A stretch of DNA of 64,000 bases from Nocardia panacis. Lineage in GTDB: Bacteria; Actinomycetota; Actinomycetes; Mycobacteriales; Mycobacteriaceae. A program made the translations under genes and the position numbers. Position 1 is the stretch's first letter, and every line of letters begins with the position of its first letter. The notes beneath the pieces were generated by a model. It made no database searches. It was not told the origin of the DNA and saw only the letters and a program-made list of their open reading frames with translations. Positions 42,093 through 51,777 of this stretch are shown here, in pieces. Location: the NCBI RefSeq assembly GCF_003598715.1, contig NZ_QZFU01000045.1, positions 248,001 through 312,000 of the forward strand. The letters are read 5' to 3'.

Positions 42093-44267
42093 ATGGCTTT
42101 CGCAACGGAGATCCCCGCGGGCAACGCGTCGCCACCGCTCGCGCATTCGGAATTCCGGCCCATCGGCGCGGTCGAGCGGGCCGATGGGCGATTCGAGGTG
42201 GTCAGCGAGCACAAGCCCGCGGGCGACCAGCCCGCCGCGATCGCCGAACTCGAGCGCAGGATCACGGCGGGGGAGCGCGATGTGGTCCTGCTCGGTGCGA
42301 CCGGCACCGGTAAATCGGCCACCACGGCCTGGCTCATCGAGCGATTGCAGCGCCCCACCCTGGTGATGGCCCCCAATAAGACGCTGGCCGCCCAGTTGGC
42401 CAATGAGCTGCGCGAGATGCTGCCCAACAACGCGGTCGAGTACTTCGTCTCGTACTACGACTACTACCAACCAGAGGCGTATATCGCCCAGACCGACACT
42501 TACATCGAGAAGGACAGCTCGGTCAACGACGATGTGGAGCGTTTGCGCCACTCGGCGACGTCGAGTCTGCTCTCGCGCCGCGATGTGGTGGTGGTCGCCT
42601 CGGTGTCGTGCATCTACGGCCTCGGCACCCCGCAGTCCTACCTGGATCGGTCGGTGCAGTTGGAGGTGGGCGGCGAGATCGATCGCGACGCGCTGCTGCG
42701 CCTGCTGGTCGACGTGCAGTACACCCGCAACGATCTGTCTTTCGTGCGCGGTTCGTTCCGGGTCCGCGGCGACACGGTGGAGATCATCCCCTCCTACGAG
42801 GAACTCGCGGTCCGCATCGAATTCTTCGGCGACGAGATCGAGGCCCTGTACTACCTGCACCCGCTCACCGGCGATGTGGTGCGTCAGGTGGATCGGCTGC
42901 GCATCTTCCCCGCCACCCACTATGTGGCCGGTCCGGAGCGCATGGAGCGCGCCGTGGGCGATATCGAGACCGAACTGGCCGAGCGCCTGGCCGAATTGGA
43001 GCGCCAGGGCAAACTGCTCGAGGCCCAGCGCCTGCGCATGCGCACCCAATACGACCTGGAGATGATCCGTCAGGTCGGCTTCTGCTCCGGTATCGAGAAC
43101 TATTCGCGCCATATCGATGGCCGCCCGGCCGGGTCGGCGCCCGCCACCCTCCTGGACTACTTCCCGGAGGATTTCCTGCTCGTCATCGACGAATCGCATG
43201 TCACGGTGCCGCAGATCGGCGGTATGTACGAGGGCGATATGTCGCGCAAACGCAACCTGGTGGAGTTCGGCTTCCGGCTGCCCTCCGCGGTCGACAATCG
43301 GCCGCTCACCTGGGAGGAGTTCGCGGATCGAATCGGCCAGGCGGTGTACTTGTCGGCCACGCCCGGTCCCTACGAGTTGGGCCAGGTCGGCGGCGAAGTC
43401 GTCGAACAGGTCATTCGCCCCACGGGTTTGGTCGACCCGCAGGTCGTGGTCAAACCCACCAAGGGCCAAATCGACGACCTGGTGCACGAGATCCGCGCCA
43501 GGGCCGAGCGCGACGAGCGGGTGCTGGTCACCACCCTGACCAAGAAGATGGCCGAGGATCTGACCGATTATCTGCTCGGCCTCGGTATCCGGGTGCGCTA
43601 CCTGCACTCGGAGATCGACACGCTGCGCCGAGTGGAGTTGCTGCGGCAACTGCGCCTCGGCGAGTACGACGTCCTGATCGGCATCAACCTGCTGCGCGAG
43701 GGTCTGGACCTGCCCGAGGTCTCCCTGGTCGCCATCCTGGACGCCGATAAGGAGGGCTTCCTGCGCAGCGCCACCAGCCTCATCCAGACCATCGGCCGCG
43801 CGGCGCGCAATGTCTCGGGCGAGGTGCACATGTACGCGGATTCGGTCACCGATTCCATGCGCCACGCCATCGAGGAGACCGAGCGCCGCCGCGAGAAGCA
43901 GGTCGCCTACAACACCGAACGCGGTATCGACCCGAAACCGTTGCGCAAGAAGATCGCCGACATCCTCGATCAGGTGTACCGGGAGGCCGAGGACGAGGTG
44001 GTGGAGGTCGGCGGCTCTGGTCGCAATGCCAGTCGTGGTCGGCGCGCCCAGGGCGAGCCGGGCCGCGCGGTGAGCGCGGGCGTCTTCGAGGGGCGCGATA
44101 TCAAGTCGATGCCGCGCGCCGAATTGGCCGATCTGGTCAAGGAATTGACCGACCAGATGATGAACGCGGCCCGCGAATTGCAGTTCGAGTTGGCGGGCAG
44201 GCTGCGCGACGAGATCGCCGACTTGAAGAAGGAGTTGCGCGGCATGGACGCCGCCGGTCTGAAATGA
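42093..44267 (+). CDS. uvrB: UvrABC excision nuclease subunit B
   Basis: DNA-damage verification helicase of nucleotide excision repair, 724 residues. Visible are P-loop LLGATGTGKSAT, the beta-hairpin segment VSYYDYYQPEAYIAQTDTYIEKD (core YYDYYQPEAY), DESH box in LLVIDESHV, RPTGLVDP, motif VI QTIGRAARN and a C-terminal UVR domain (LTDQMMNAARELQFELAGRLRDEI) that contacts UvrC. The ATG at 42093 gives the mycobacterial-type N-terminus; an upstream in-frame start at 42048 is less likely. Confidence 0.98.
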   Translation: MAFATEIPAGNASPPLAHSEFRPIGAVERADGRFEVVSEHKPAGDQPAAIAELERRITAGERDVVLLGATGTGKSATTAWLIERLQRPTLVMAPNKTLAAQLANELREMLPNNAVEYFVSYYDYYQPEAYIAQTDTYIEKDSSVNDDVERLRHSATSSLLSRRDVVVVASVSCIYGLGTPQSYLDRSVQLEVGGEIDRDALLRLLVDVQYTRNDLSFVRGSFRVRGDTVEIIPSYEELAVRIEFFGDEIEALYYLHPLTGDVVRQVDRLRIFPATHYVAGPERMERAVGDIETELAERLAELERQGKLLEAQRLRMRTQYDLEMIRQVGFCSGIENYSRHIDGRPAGSAPATLLDYFPEDFLLVIDESHVTVPQIGGMYEGDMSRKRNLVEFGFRLPSAVDNRPLTWEEFADRIGQAVYLSATPGPYELGQVGGEVVEQVIRPTGLVDPQVVVKPTKGQIDDLVHEIRARAERDERVLVTTLTKKMAEDLTDYLLGLGIRVRYLHSEIDTLRRVELLRQLRLGEYDVLIGINLLREGLDLPEVSLVAILDADKEGFLRSATSLIQTIGRAARNVSGEVHMYADSVTDSMRHAIEETERRREKQVAYNTERGIDPKPLRKKIADILDQVYREAEDEVVEVGGSGRNASRGRRAQGEPGRAVSAGVFEGRDIKSMPRAELADLVKELTDQMMNAARELQFELAGRLRDEIADLKKELRGMDAAGLK

Positions 44268-44308
44268 CCGGGGCGTCACCGCCTTTCGCCGAATCGCCGG
44301 TGGCCTGC

Positions 44309-44779
44309 TCAGCCTTGGGCGGCCATCCATTCGTTCACGCGGCGCTCGGCCTCCTCGGGGGAGACGTTCTCGACCTTGGTGAGCACCGCCCACCGATGCC
44401 CGAACGGGTCGATCACGACGCCGAACCGGTCGCCGGTGACGAAGGTTTCCGGTTCCTCGGCCGAGCGCGCGCCGTGCGCGATGGCGCGCGCGACGACGGC
44501 GTCCACATCGGGGCAGTAGTGCACGATCGAGGTGTGCACCCATTCGCCGTTGGGGGCGAGGACGTTGTTCTCCGGGATGGGTTGGCCCAGTTGCAGGGTG
44601 GAGTCGCCGATGCGGAGTTCGGCGTGCGCGGGTTGGCCGTCGGGCAGGTCGTTGCGGCTGACCACCTCCGCGCCGAATACCGCCGTGTAGAACTCGATGG
44701 CCTTGTTGCCGTCCGGCACCGCGAGGAAGCAGGTGATGGAGTGGTAGCCGTCGGCGATGGGGTTCACGGAATTGCTCAT
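44309..44779 (-). CDS. VOC / glyoxalase-fold protein (PhnB type)
   Basis: A 156-residue vicinal-oxygen-chelate protein: ITCFLAVPDGNKAIEFYTAVFG at the start, HAELRIGDSTLQLGQ, and DRFGVVIDPFGHRWAVLT at the end, as in the PhnB/YdcJ-like glyoxalase group. ATG 44779 starts at the conserved region; the frame is open to 44965 into the divergent AraC gene and was rejected. It faces the AraC regulator with a 52-base gap. Substrate unknown. Confidence 0.88.
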   Translation of the reverse strand: MSNSVNPIADGYHSITCFLAVPDGNKAIEFYTAVFGAEVVSRNDLPDGQPAHAELRIGDSTLQLGQPIPENNVLAPNGEWVHTSIVHYCPDVDAVVARAIAHGARSAEEPETFVTGDRFGVVIDPFGHRWAVLTKVENVSPEEAERRVNEWMAAQG

Positions 44780-44831
44780 GGCCTCGAGCTTCGTCGGTTC
44801 CGCCGCGTGAATCTTGTAGAAACGCGACACC

Positions 44832-45701
44832 ATGACTGACCACGGATCTCCGAGTGGGATGCCGCCGCGGGCGTCCGCCGACCTGCGCGCGACCAAGGCC
44901 ATTCTGTACCCGCACGAGCAGGCCCGATTCCGCACGCTGCGGCGGCTGGAACCGGGACCGGTCACGGGGCATTTCGTCGAGTGGTACTGGGCGGTGGATT
45001 GGGATCTGCGCGGTCGCCCGCCGTATTACGCGCAGGTATTGCCCTATCCGAGTGTGATTCTCGCCTTCGAGCGCACCGCCGCCGCGACCGGCGGATTCGT
45101 CTACGGCGTCTGCACCACCAAGTCGGTGCGCGAGCTCAGCGGTGTCGGGGAGACCTTCGCCGTGCTTTTCCGCGCGGGCGGATTCGGTGCGTTCACCGGA
45201 CGCGAGGTGGGCGCCCTGCGCGATGCGGTGCTGCCGCTGACCGAGGTGCTGCCCGAGGCCGATGGGCTCACCGAGGCCGTGTTGGCCGCCGGAACCGATG
45301 TCGCGCGTCGGGCGCTGCTGGAGGATTTCCTGTCGCGGCGCCGCAGCACCCCGGATGCCAACTATCTGCTGGTGCTGCGCGTGGTCGCGGCGATGGCCGC
45401 GGATCCGGAGTTGACCAGGGTCGATCAGGTCACCGAGCGTTTCGACATTCCGGTGCGCACGCTGCAACGCTTGTTCCGCCGCTATATCGGCGCGGGTCCG
45501 AAATGGGTGTTGCGTCGCTATCGCCTCCAGGACGGCGCGGACCTGATCGATCGGGGTCGGGTGGCGGATCTGGCGACGCTGGCCGCCGACCTCGGCTATT
45601 TCGATCAGGCGCATTTCTCCCGCGAATTCGGCGCGGAGATCGGCATCACGCCCGCCGAGTACGCCAAGCATGCCCGGCGCGGTCCGAAGGTGCCCTGGTA
45701 G
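44832..45701 (+). CDS. AraC-family regulator
   Basis: A 289-residue regulator. The C-terminal 100 residues hold the double helix-turn-helix (RVDQVTERFDIPVRTLQRLFRRYIG, then LATLAADLGYFDQAHFSREFG). The N-terminal ligand domain (TGHFVEWYWAVDWDLRG, LPYPSVILAFE) is the type common in actinobacterial AraC proteins of unknown ligand. Divergent from the VOC gene, its plausible target. Confidence 0.9.
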   Translation: MTDHGSPSGMPPRASADLRATKAILYPHEQARFRTLRRLEPGPVTGHFVEWYWAVDWDLRGRPPYYAQVLPYPSVILAFERTAAATGGFVYGVCTTKSVRELSGVGETFAVLFRAGGFGAFTGREVGALRDAVLPLTEVLPEADGLTEAVLAAGTDVARRALLEDFLSRRRSTPDANYLLVLRVVAAMAADPELTRVDQVTERFDIPVRTLQRLFRRYIGAGPKWVLRRYRLQDGADLIDRGRVADLATLAADLGYFDQAHFSREFGAEIGITPAEYAKHARRGPKVPW

Positions 45702-46034
45702 CGTGACGCGGAAGGTCCCCAACGGAAGCCGTATGGGCGGGTGCCCGGACAGGGCGGTGTGACGGGAGTCCCAGCGCCGCAGGGATGTTCACCGTATTTG
45801 GGGTGAATCACAGCGTATCGGGCGGGATTTGGGGTCCGCGCAGGTTGCCGAGGCCATCCCGGAATTCGGGCGCGGTCCGGTGCGCGGAAATCGGAAAGCC
45901 CCGATTGTGATGTGCCACGTTATCTGTTGTTTCCGCACCGTTAGCCGCTAGGGTCGAGCCCAGTCGCTGCACCGGGGCTCCGACTTTCCGTGGTCCCGCG
46001 CGCCGCATCCGACCCACGCATAGTTGGAGGAGAC
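45702..46034. promoter_or_regulatory. Upstream region of the universal stress gene
   Basis: The 333-base gap has no supported gene. Its A/T-richer part (about 45896-45955, with ATTGTGATGTGCCACGTTAT and GCTAGGGT) is the likely promoter region for the stress protein. I see no DosR-type palindrome here. Confidence 0.4.
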
Positions 46035-46487
46035 ATGACCGCCTACCGGACCATTGTCGTCGGTACCGATGGCTCGGATTCGTCCTATGTCGCCGTCGAG
46101 AAGGCCGCGGCGCTGGCGGCGGATTCGGGCGCGACCCTGGTGGTGGCCTGTGCGTACTACCCGACCGACGAGCGCGATATCGCGGCTGCGGCCGATGTGC
46201 TCAAACAGGACGCCTACCAGGTGCGTGGCTCCGCGCCGACCAACGACATCCTGCGCACCGCCAGGGATCGGGCCGTCGCGGCGGGTGCGACCGAGGTGGT
46301 CGAGCGCGCCGTCATCGGCGAACCGGTGGAATCGCTGCTGGCGCTGACCAAGGAGGTCTCGGCCGATCTGCTCGTCGTCGGCAATCGCGGCCTCAATACT
46401 TTGACCGGCCGCCTGCTCGGTTCGGTCCCCTCGGATGTGGCGCGCAAATCGGGTTCGGACGTTCTTATCGTGCACACTGTGCGCTGA
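46035..46487 (+). CDS. Universal stress protein (Rv1636-like)
   Basis: Single-domain Usp of 150 residues. The nucleotide-binding elements are TIVVGTDGSDSS at the N-terminus and VVGNRGLNTLTGRLLGSVPSDV near the C-terminus (G-x2-G-x9-G-(S/T) pattern). GGAGG lies four bases before the ATG. Placement between uvrB and uvrA matches M. tuberculosis Rv1636 (TB15.3), which binds cAMP; cAMP binding here is inferred from that. Confidence 0.92.
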   Translation: MTAYRTIVVGTDGSDSSYVAVEKAAALAADSGATLVVACAYYPTDERDIAAAADVLKQDAYQVRGSAPTNDILRTARDRAVAAGATEVVERAVIGEPVESLLALTKEVSADLLVVGNRGLNTLTGRLLGSVPSDVARKSGSDVLIVHTVR

Positions 46488-46493
46488 AAGTCG

Positions 46494-46527
46494 AGGGTGT
46501 CGGCCCGAATCGCCGGGCCGACACCCT
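46494..46527. terminator. Strong bidirectional terminator
   Basis: A 14-bp perfect stem AGGGTGTCGGCCCG-aatcgc-CGGGCCGACACCCT between the convergent stress-protein and HelR genes. Confidence 0.9.
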
Positions 46528-46540
46528 TCGAGCTCGAGGA

Positions 46541-48883
46541 TCAGGCCGCGACCAGATCCGACAGCACCGCGGGCAGATCGCCCGTATGCACCACGGCCAG
46601 CCGCTGGGTGGCGCGGGTCAGCGCCACATAGAGATCGTTCATCCCGCGCGGCGATTCGGCCAGGATCTGCTGCGGCGCGACGACATACACCGCGTCGAAT
46701 TCCAAGCCCTTCGCCTCGGTGACGGTCAGGACCCGCACCGATTCCTCGGCCAGCGGCGCGAAGTCGCCGATCAGCGCGTGCGGCGCGAGGACCGCGGTGG
46801 TGCCGGGACCGGTCTCCCCGGCCACCAATTCCTTGACGGTGCCGAGTAATTCGGCCTCGGTGACCCGATACGCGCGCGGCGGATTGCCGGTCTCGCGCAC
46901 CGAGCGCGGCACCGAGACGCCCGGATCGATCTCGGCGAGCACCTTGGCGGCCACCGCCATGATCTCGGCGGGGGTGCGGTAGTTGACCGTCAGCTCGGTG
47001 AGCTTCCACCGTTGCGCCACATAGGGTTCCAGGATCTGCCGCCACGAGGACGCGCCCGCGGGATCGCCGGTCTGGGCGACATCGCCGACCACCGTGATCC
47101 AGCGATTCGGGATGCGCCGCATGACCATTCGCCACGCCATCTCCGAAAGTTCCTGTGCCTCATCGACGATGACATGCCCGTAGGTCCAGGTGCGGTCGCC
47201 CGCGGCCCGTTCGGCCGTGGTCTGTCTGGATCGCACATTCTGACGCTCGGCGAGTTGACCGGCATTGATCAGGTCGTAGGCCATGAGGATCTCCGGATCG
47301 AGATCGTCCTCGAGATCCTGCGGGGCCGAACCGGTCAGGATGTCGAGTGCGTCCTGCGCCTCGGCCAGCTGCGCGCGCCAGCGGCGGCGGGCGCGCTCGC
47401 GCTCCTCGGCGTCGTCGACGCCGAGCAGTTCGGCCAGTTCGTCCAGCAGCGGCGCGTCGGCGGCGCTGAATTCGCCGTTGTCGGGGCGCACCAGTTCGGC
47501 CCGGTCGGCGGCAGGCAGCGCACCGGCCGCGCGGTCGAGGCGCTTCGGGTCGGCGAGCAGATCGGCCAGCACCTCCTGCGGGGACAGGATCGGCCACAGT
47601 CGGGTGATCGCGGCCTGCACCTCGGCGTCGGCGCGCATCTCGTCGCGGATCTCGGTGAGATCGGCCGAACTGAGCAGGGATTGGCCGCCCGACAGATCCG
47701 CGCCCATGGTCTGCGCCAACTGCTCGGTCAGCGCGTCGATGACCGACGAGGCGAAGATCGGGCGGGCCAGATTGTGCGGCCGCCGCGAGGAGCGGGCGCG
47801 CCCGCGGGCCTTGGTGGCGATCTTGCGGTCCAGTCGCACCTCGTAGCCGTCGAAGCGCAGCCGGATCGGTTCGGCGGGCGCCTCCTGCCGGTCCCGCACC
47901 GCCTTCTTCAACACCTCCACAATGGTCAACGACCCTTTGATCGCGCAGGCGCGCAGCGAATCCTCCCTGGTCGCCCGCACACCCGGATACAGGTTGCCGA
48001 TGGTGGACAGCAGGACGCCGGTCTCACCGAGGGAGGGCAGCACCTGCCCGATGTAGTCGAGGAAGGTGGCATTCGGCCCGATGATGAGCACGCCCGCCTT
48101 GGCCAACTGCTGACGGTAGGTGTAGAGCAGGTAGGCGGCGCGGTGCAGCGCCACGGCCGTCTTGCCGGTGCCGGGACCGCCCTGCACCACCAGCACGCTC
48201 TTGTGTTCGGAGCGGATGATGGCGTCCTGCTCGCTCTGGATGGTCTCCACGATGTCGTTCATCCGGCCGGTTCTGGCGGCGTTGAGCGCGCTCAGCAGCG
48301 CACTCTCGCTGCCGACGCCGCCGTCGCCCACGAGCGCGCCCGCCTGTTCGGCCGCGTCGAGGTCCAGGTACTCGTCGTTGATCGCGGTGACTCGGCGATT
48401 GCGCGACCGGATATGCCTGCGGCGCACCACCCCGTCGGGTGCGGCGGTGGTGGCCAGGTAGAACGGCCGGGCCAGCGGCGCGCGCCAATCCAGCAGCAGG
48501 GTCGCGTAGTCGTTGGCCTCGTCGAGGATGCCGAGCCTGCCGACGTAGCGGGTGCCGCCGGTATCGGCCTGCTCGTCCCCGTCTGCGTCGGCTTCGGCCA
48601 GATCGATCCGACCGAAACACAGACCGTGTTCGGCCGCATCGTATTTCGACAGATCCTCGGAGTAGAGCTGGGTGAAGGATTCGCGTTCGCTGCGGGCCTG
48701 CGGGGTGCCGCCGGTCTCCAGCAGGACCGTGCGCAGCCGGTCGTTCGCGTAGGCGCGCATGGCGTCGAGACGTTGGTAGAGCACCGATAGGTGGGCCTGT
48801 TCCCGATCGATCTCGACGGTGTCGGTCGGATCGGCGGGCGGGGCCGGATCCACCTCGACACGCTCCGGACTGGGGTCGGGCAA
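46541..48883 (-). CDS. HelR/HelD-type RNA polymerase motor ATPase
   Basis: A 780-residue UvrD/Rep-like ATPase. It has an N-terminal coiled-coil arm region (DREQAHLSVLYQRLDAMRAYAND), Walker A VVQGGPGTGKTAVAL, an insertion region in the middle, Walker B-like HVIVDEAQELS, LTELTVNYRTPAEIMAVA, and C-terminal motif LYVALTRATQRLAV. This layout matches HelD/HelR proteins, which pull stalled or rifamycin-bound RNA polymerase off DNA; the rifamycin-tolerance role of HelR in actinobacteria is established, its presence here is inference. AAGGAG seven bases upstream sets a TTG start at 48883; an in-frame GTG at 48901 lies before that site. Confidence 0.85.
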   Translation of the reverse strand: MPDPSPERVEVDPAPPADPTDTVEIDREQAHLSVLYQRLDAMRAYANDRLRTVLLETGGTPQARSERESFTQLYSEDLSKYDAAEHGLCFGRIDLAEADADGDEQADTGGTRYVGRLGILDEANDYATLLLDWRAPLARPFYLATTAAPDGVVRRRHIRSRNRRVTAINDEYLDLDAAEQAGALVGDGGVGSESALLSALNAARTGRMNDIVETIQSEQDAIIRSEHKSVLVVQGGPGTGKTAVALHRAAYLLYTYRQQLAKAGVLIIGPNATFLDYIGQVLPSLGETGVLLSTIGNLYPGVRATREDSLRACAIKGSLTIVEVLKKAVRDRQEAPAEPIRLRFDGYEVRLDRKIATKARGRARSSRRPHNLARPIFASSVIDALTEQLAQTMGADLSGGQSLLSSADLTEIRDEMRADAEVQAAITRLWPILSPQEVLADLLADPKRLDRAAGALPAADRAELVRPDNGEFSAADAPLLDELAELLGVDDAEERERARRRWRAQLAEAQDALDILTGSAPQDLEDDLDPEILMAYDLINAGQLAERQNVRSRQTTAERAAGDRTWTYGHVIVDEAQELSEMAWRMVMRRIPNRWITVVGDVAQTGDPAGASSWRQILEPYVAQRWKLTELTVNYRTPAEIMAVAAKVLAEIDPGVSVPRSVRETGNPPRAYRVTEAELLGTVKELVAGETGPGTTAVLAPHALIGDFAPLAEESVRVLTVTEAKGLEFDAVYVVAPQQILAESPRGMNDLYVALTRATQRLAVVHTGDLPAVLSDLVAA

Positions 48884-49010
48884 AACTGAACTCCTTGTCA
48901 CCGCGGATGGGCCGGGCGCAGCGGGCTGCGCGAAACAGAGTTGTCGAGTCTACTGCCGCGTCGGGATCCGCGCCGGAACCGCGGGTAGGGGAGCCGAACC
49001 ACCGCGACGC

Positions 49011-50390
49011 TCAGGAGGCGTGGGTGCTGTTGGGCCTGCGGCTGCCGTCGCGGTGCGCGCTCGGCTTGGCCCGGTACATGGCCAGGTCGGCGTCGTGCAG
49101 CACCGATTCGGGGGTCCGCGGATCGCCCGGCGTCAGCGCGGTCACCCCGATCGAGGCATTGACCTCGATGCGGTGCCCGCGCGCGATGATCGGGTCGGCC
49201 ATGGTGGAGCGCAACCGCCGCACCAGCGCCTCGACATCGACCATGCGCGAGCGCCCCGCCAGCAGCACCAGGAATTCGTCGCCGCCCAGGCGGCCGACCA
49301 GGTCGTCGGTGCGCAGTGCGCGTTGCAGCCGCTGGGCCACGATCTGGAGCACGGTGTCGCCGATGGCGTGCCCGAGGGTGTCGTTGATCGCTTTGAACCC
49401 GTCGAGATCGATGAACAGCACCGTGGATACCGGCAGTTCCGCGCTGCTGGCCAACGCGGCGGCCAACTGCGAGAGGATCAGCGACCGATTGGCCAGGCCG
49501 GTCAGCGAGTCGTGGGTGGCCTGGTACTCCAATTGCCTTCGGCTGGCCCGGAATTCGGTGATATCGGCGAAGGAGGACACCGCCGAGGATCCCGGATCGT
49601 CCGGATTGAGCAGGCGGCTGCTGCCCGAGAGCCAGCGCCGCTGTCCGTCCACCCGGTCCACACCGAAGATGTAGCCGGTGAGGGTCTCGCCGGTGACCAG
49701 CGTGCGCGCCATCGGATGCCGGGCGGGCGGCAGCGGTTGGGCATTGGCGTCGAGCAGGGTCAGCGGCAGTGTCTGGATGCGGCGGCCGATCAACTCGGCG
49801 TCGGCGATGGTCTCGGTGCCGAAGATGCGCTTGGCCGCCGGATTGATGGATTCGATGCGGCCGTCGGGATCGACCACCACCACACCCTCTTCCAACTGGG
49901 ACACCACCGTGGTGAAGTGCTGTTCGGCCCTGCGCTGCGCCGCCTCGGCCACCTTCTGCGCGGTGAGATCGTGGATGACCACCTGATAGGCGAGGTGATC
50001 GTGCCAGACGGTGAGCACCGAGACCGTCTCCACCGGGACGATCACCCCGTCCATCCGGATGAGCAGCATCTCGGTCGGTTCGGAGGCCGCGCCCGCGGTG
50101 TTCAGATGGCGAATGCGGTCCAGCATGGGCGGTATCGAGGCCGGATCGACGAAATCGGTGAGCGGGCGGCCGACGATCTCCTCGGCGGATTCGGCGGCCA
50201 GGAGCGCGACGATGGCCGGATTGGCGTAGACGACGATGCCGCGCTCGTGCACGCAGATCCCGTCGGGGGTGTGTTCGACCAGAGAGCGGTACCGCTGCGC
50301 CAGTTGCTCGACGGCACCAACGGTGGCGATGTCCTTCTCCTCACCCTCGCGATCCACTCGAACCCCCGATCGTCGACCCGTCATGGTCAT
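49011..50390 (-). CDS. PAS-PAS-GGDEF diguanylate cyclase
   Basis: Signalling enzyme of 459 residues expected to make cyclic di-GMP. Two PAS domains (about 28-150, YRSLVEHTPDGICVHERGIVVYANPA core DGICVHERG; and 155-285, VVSQLEEGVVVVDPDGRIESINPAA) precede a GGDEF domain with intact active site RLGGDEFLVL and preceding VLFIDLDGFKAINDTLGHAIGD. No membrane segment. No EAL domain follows, so it should be a synthase. The start is uncertain; ATG 50390 has no clear ribosome-binding site. Confidence 0.9.
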   Translation of the reverse strand: MTMTGRRSGVRVDREGEEKDIATVGAVEQLAQRYRSLVEHTPDGICVHERGIVVYANPAIVALLAAESAEEIVGRPLTDFVDPASIPPMLDRIRHLNTAGAASEPTEMLLIRMDGVIVPVETVSVLTVWHDHLAYQVVIHDLTAQKVAEAAQRRAEQHFTTVVSQLEEGVVVVDPDGRIESINPAAKRIFGTETIADAELIGRRIQTLPLTLLDANAQPLPPARHPMARTLVTGETLTGYIFGVDRVDGQRRWLSGSSRLLNPDDPGSSAVSSFADITEFRASRRQLEYQATHDSLTGLANRSLILSQLAAALASSAELPVSTVLFIDLDGFKAINDTLGHAIGDTVLQIVAQRLQRALRTDDLVGRLGGDEFLVLLAGRSRMVDVEALVRRLRSTMADPIIARGHRIEVNASIGVTALTPGDPRTPESVLHDADLAMYRAKPSAHRDGSRRPNSTHAS

Positions 50391-50524
50391 TGGAGCATGG
50401 GACTATTCTGGTATCGACGGGCACAAGATCACGCCGTCGATGCTATAGCGTCGATCACGATCCGGGCACTTCATCGGGCTCCGTCTGGTGATCATTACAG
50501 AACCCGGTTCTCTCCGATGATGTC

Positions 50525-50545
50525 GGATCGATCACGGATCGATCC
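50525..50545. promoter_or_regulatory. Perfect palindrome upstream of the orphan ketosynthase
   Basis: GGATCGATC-acg-GATCGATCC ends 26 bases before the ketosynthase ATG. A related but imperfect sequence (GTCGATCACGATCC) lies about 75 bases upstream (50450-50463). Candidate operator pair. Confidence 0.5.
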
Positions 50546-50571
50546 TCGGGAGCCGGTGAAGGAGCGATGTC

Positions 50572-51759
50572 ATGCCGGGCACCATCCCGAATAATCACCC
50601 GCAATATCAAAAGCATATGACGATTGCCGGTATCGGCGCGATCAGTGGCTATGGCTGGGGGCGCGAGGCCCTGTGGCAGGGCCTGCTCAGCGGCAAGTCG
50701 GCGGCGACGGTGCAGCCCGGCTACGGGGCCGGGCGCGACGAAAACGCCTGGGTGGCCCTGGTGCCGGAGGGCGGCGACCCGGCGGTGAGCACCAGCAGGT
50801 ACGGGCGGGCCATGCACGATTCGGCGCGCGAGGCGATCGAGGACGCGTTGGCGCGCGGTTGGCGACCCGGTCGCACCGTGGGGTTGGTGCACGCCATCGT
50901 CCTGGGGGATGTGGTCAATTGGCGGGAGTTCTACCTGCGCGATCACGGTCACCGACGTTCCCGCGACTACATGCGTCTGCTGCCTTCCACGCCGATATCG
51001 GTTCTGTTGCAGGAGTACGGGTTCCACGGCCCTGCCATAAATGTGTCCGCGGCGTGCAGTTCCGCGAATGTGGGATTGATCACCGCGCGGGACTGGCTGG
51101 AGCGAGGGCGCGCCGACGATGTGATCTGCGTCGCCACCGATATGTCGGCGACTCCCGACATGGTGGAGCATTTCGTGCAGTTGGGCGCGGCGGTCACCGA
51201 TGTCGAACCGCTGGAGGCCTGCCGCCCGTTCCAGCAGGGCAGCCGGGGATTCAGCATGGGTGAGGCCTCGGTGGCCTTCGTGCTCAGCCGCGAGGCCGAG
51301 ATGCCGTATTGCGCGGTGCGCGGCGGCGCCATGACCAACGACGCCTACCACGTGGTCTCGGTGGACCCCTCGCACGAGCACATCTTCGACTGCGCCCAGT
51401 TGGCGATGGCCGACGCGGGAGTCGAACCCGACGAGGTGGCCTATTTCAACGCGCACGGCACCGGCACCCGCCAGTGTGATCTGGCCGAACGGGATCTGCT
51501 GACGCACCTCTACGGTGACCGCCCGCACATCTACGCCGTCAAACCCCTTGCGGGACATTGCCAAGGCGCGGCGGCCGGGATCGAGGTGGCCGCTGCGGCC
51601 CTCGGCTACGACCGCGGCGTCGTCCCGGCCGCGCCGATCGTGGCGCCGTCCCATCCCGGACTGCTCGACGGTCCGACGCCCTTCGAGGGCGGGATCACCG
51701 CGAAGCTGTCGCTCGGCATGGGCGGCAACAATTCGATGGTGGTGCTGGGGCCTGCATGA
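50572..51759 (+). CDS. Orphan beta-ketoacyl-ACP synthase (ketosynthase)
   Basis: A 395-residue decarboxylating condensing enzyme with the full Cys-His-His triad: Cys in NVSAACSSANVG, His in YFNAHGTGTRQ, and the Lys/His motif KPLAGHCQGAAAG. It resembles FabF/KS-alpha type enzymes, but no carrier protein, malonyl transferase or reductase gene is nearby. Several positions outside the active site (GIGAISGYGWGREALWQGLL; MVEHFVQLGAAVTDVEP) differ from primary FabF. It may belong to an unlinked lipid or polyketide pathway. AAGGAGCG precedes the ATG. Confidence 0.88.
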   Translation: MPGTIPNNHPQYQKHMTIAGIGAISGYGWGREALWQGLLSGKSAATVQPGYGAGRDENAWVALVPEGGDPAVSTSRYGRAMHDSAREAIEDALARGWRPGRTVGLVHAIVLGDVVNWREFYLRDHGHRRSRDYMRLLPSTPISVLLQEYGFHGPAINVSAACSSANVGLITARDWLERGRADDVICVATDMSATPDMVEHFVQLGAAVTDVEPLEACRPFQQGSRGFSMGEASVAFVLSREAEMPYCAVRGGAMTNDAYHVVSVDPSHEHIFDCAQLAMADAGVEPDEVAYFNAHGTGTRQCDLAERDLLTHLYGDRPHIYAVKPLAGHCQGAAAGIEVAAAALGYDRGVVPAAPIVAPSHPGLLDGPTPFEGGITAKLSLGMGGNNSMVVLGPA

Positions 51760-51777
51760 GCACCCGCGCGCGAAGAT

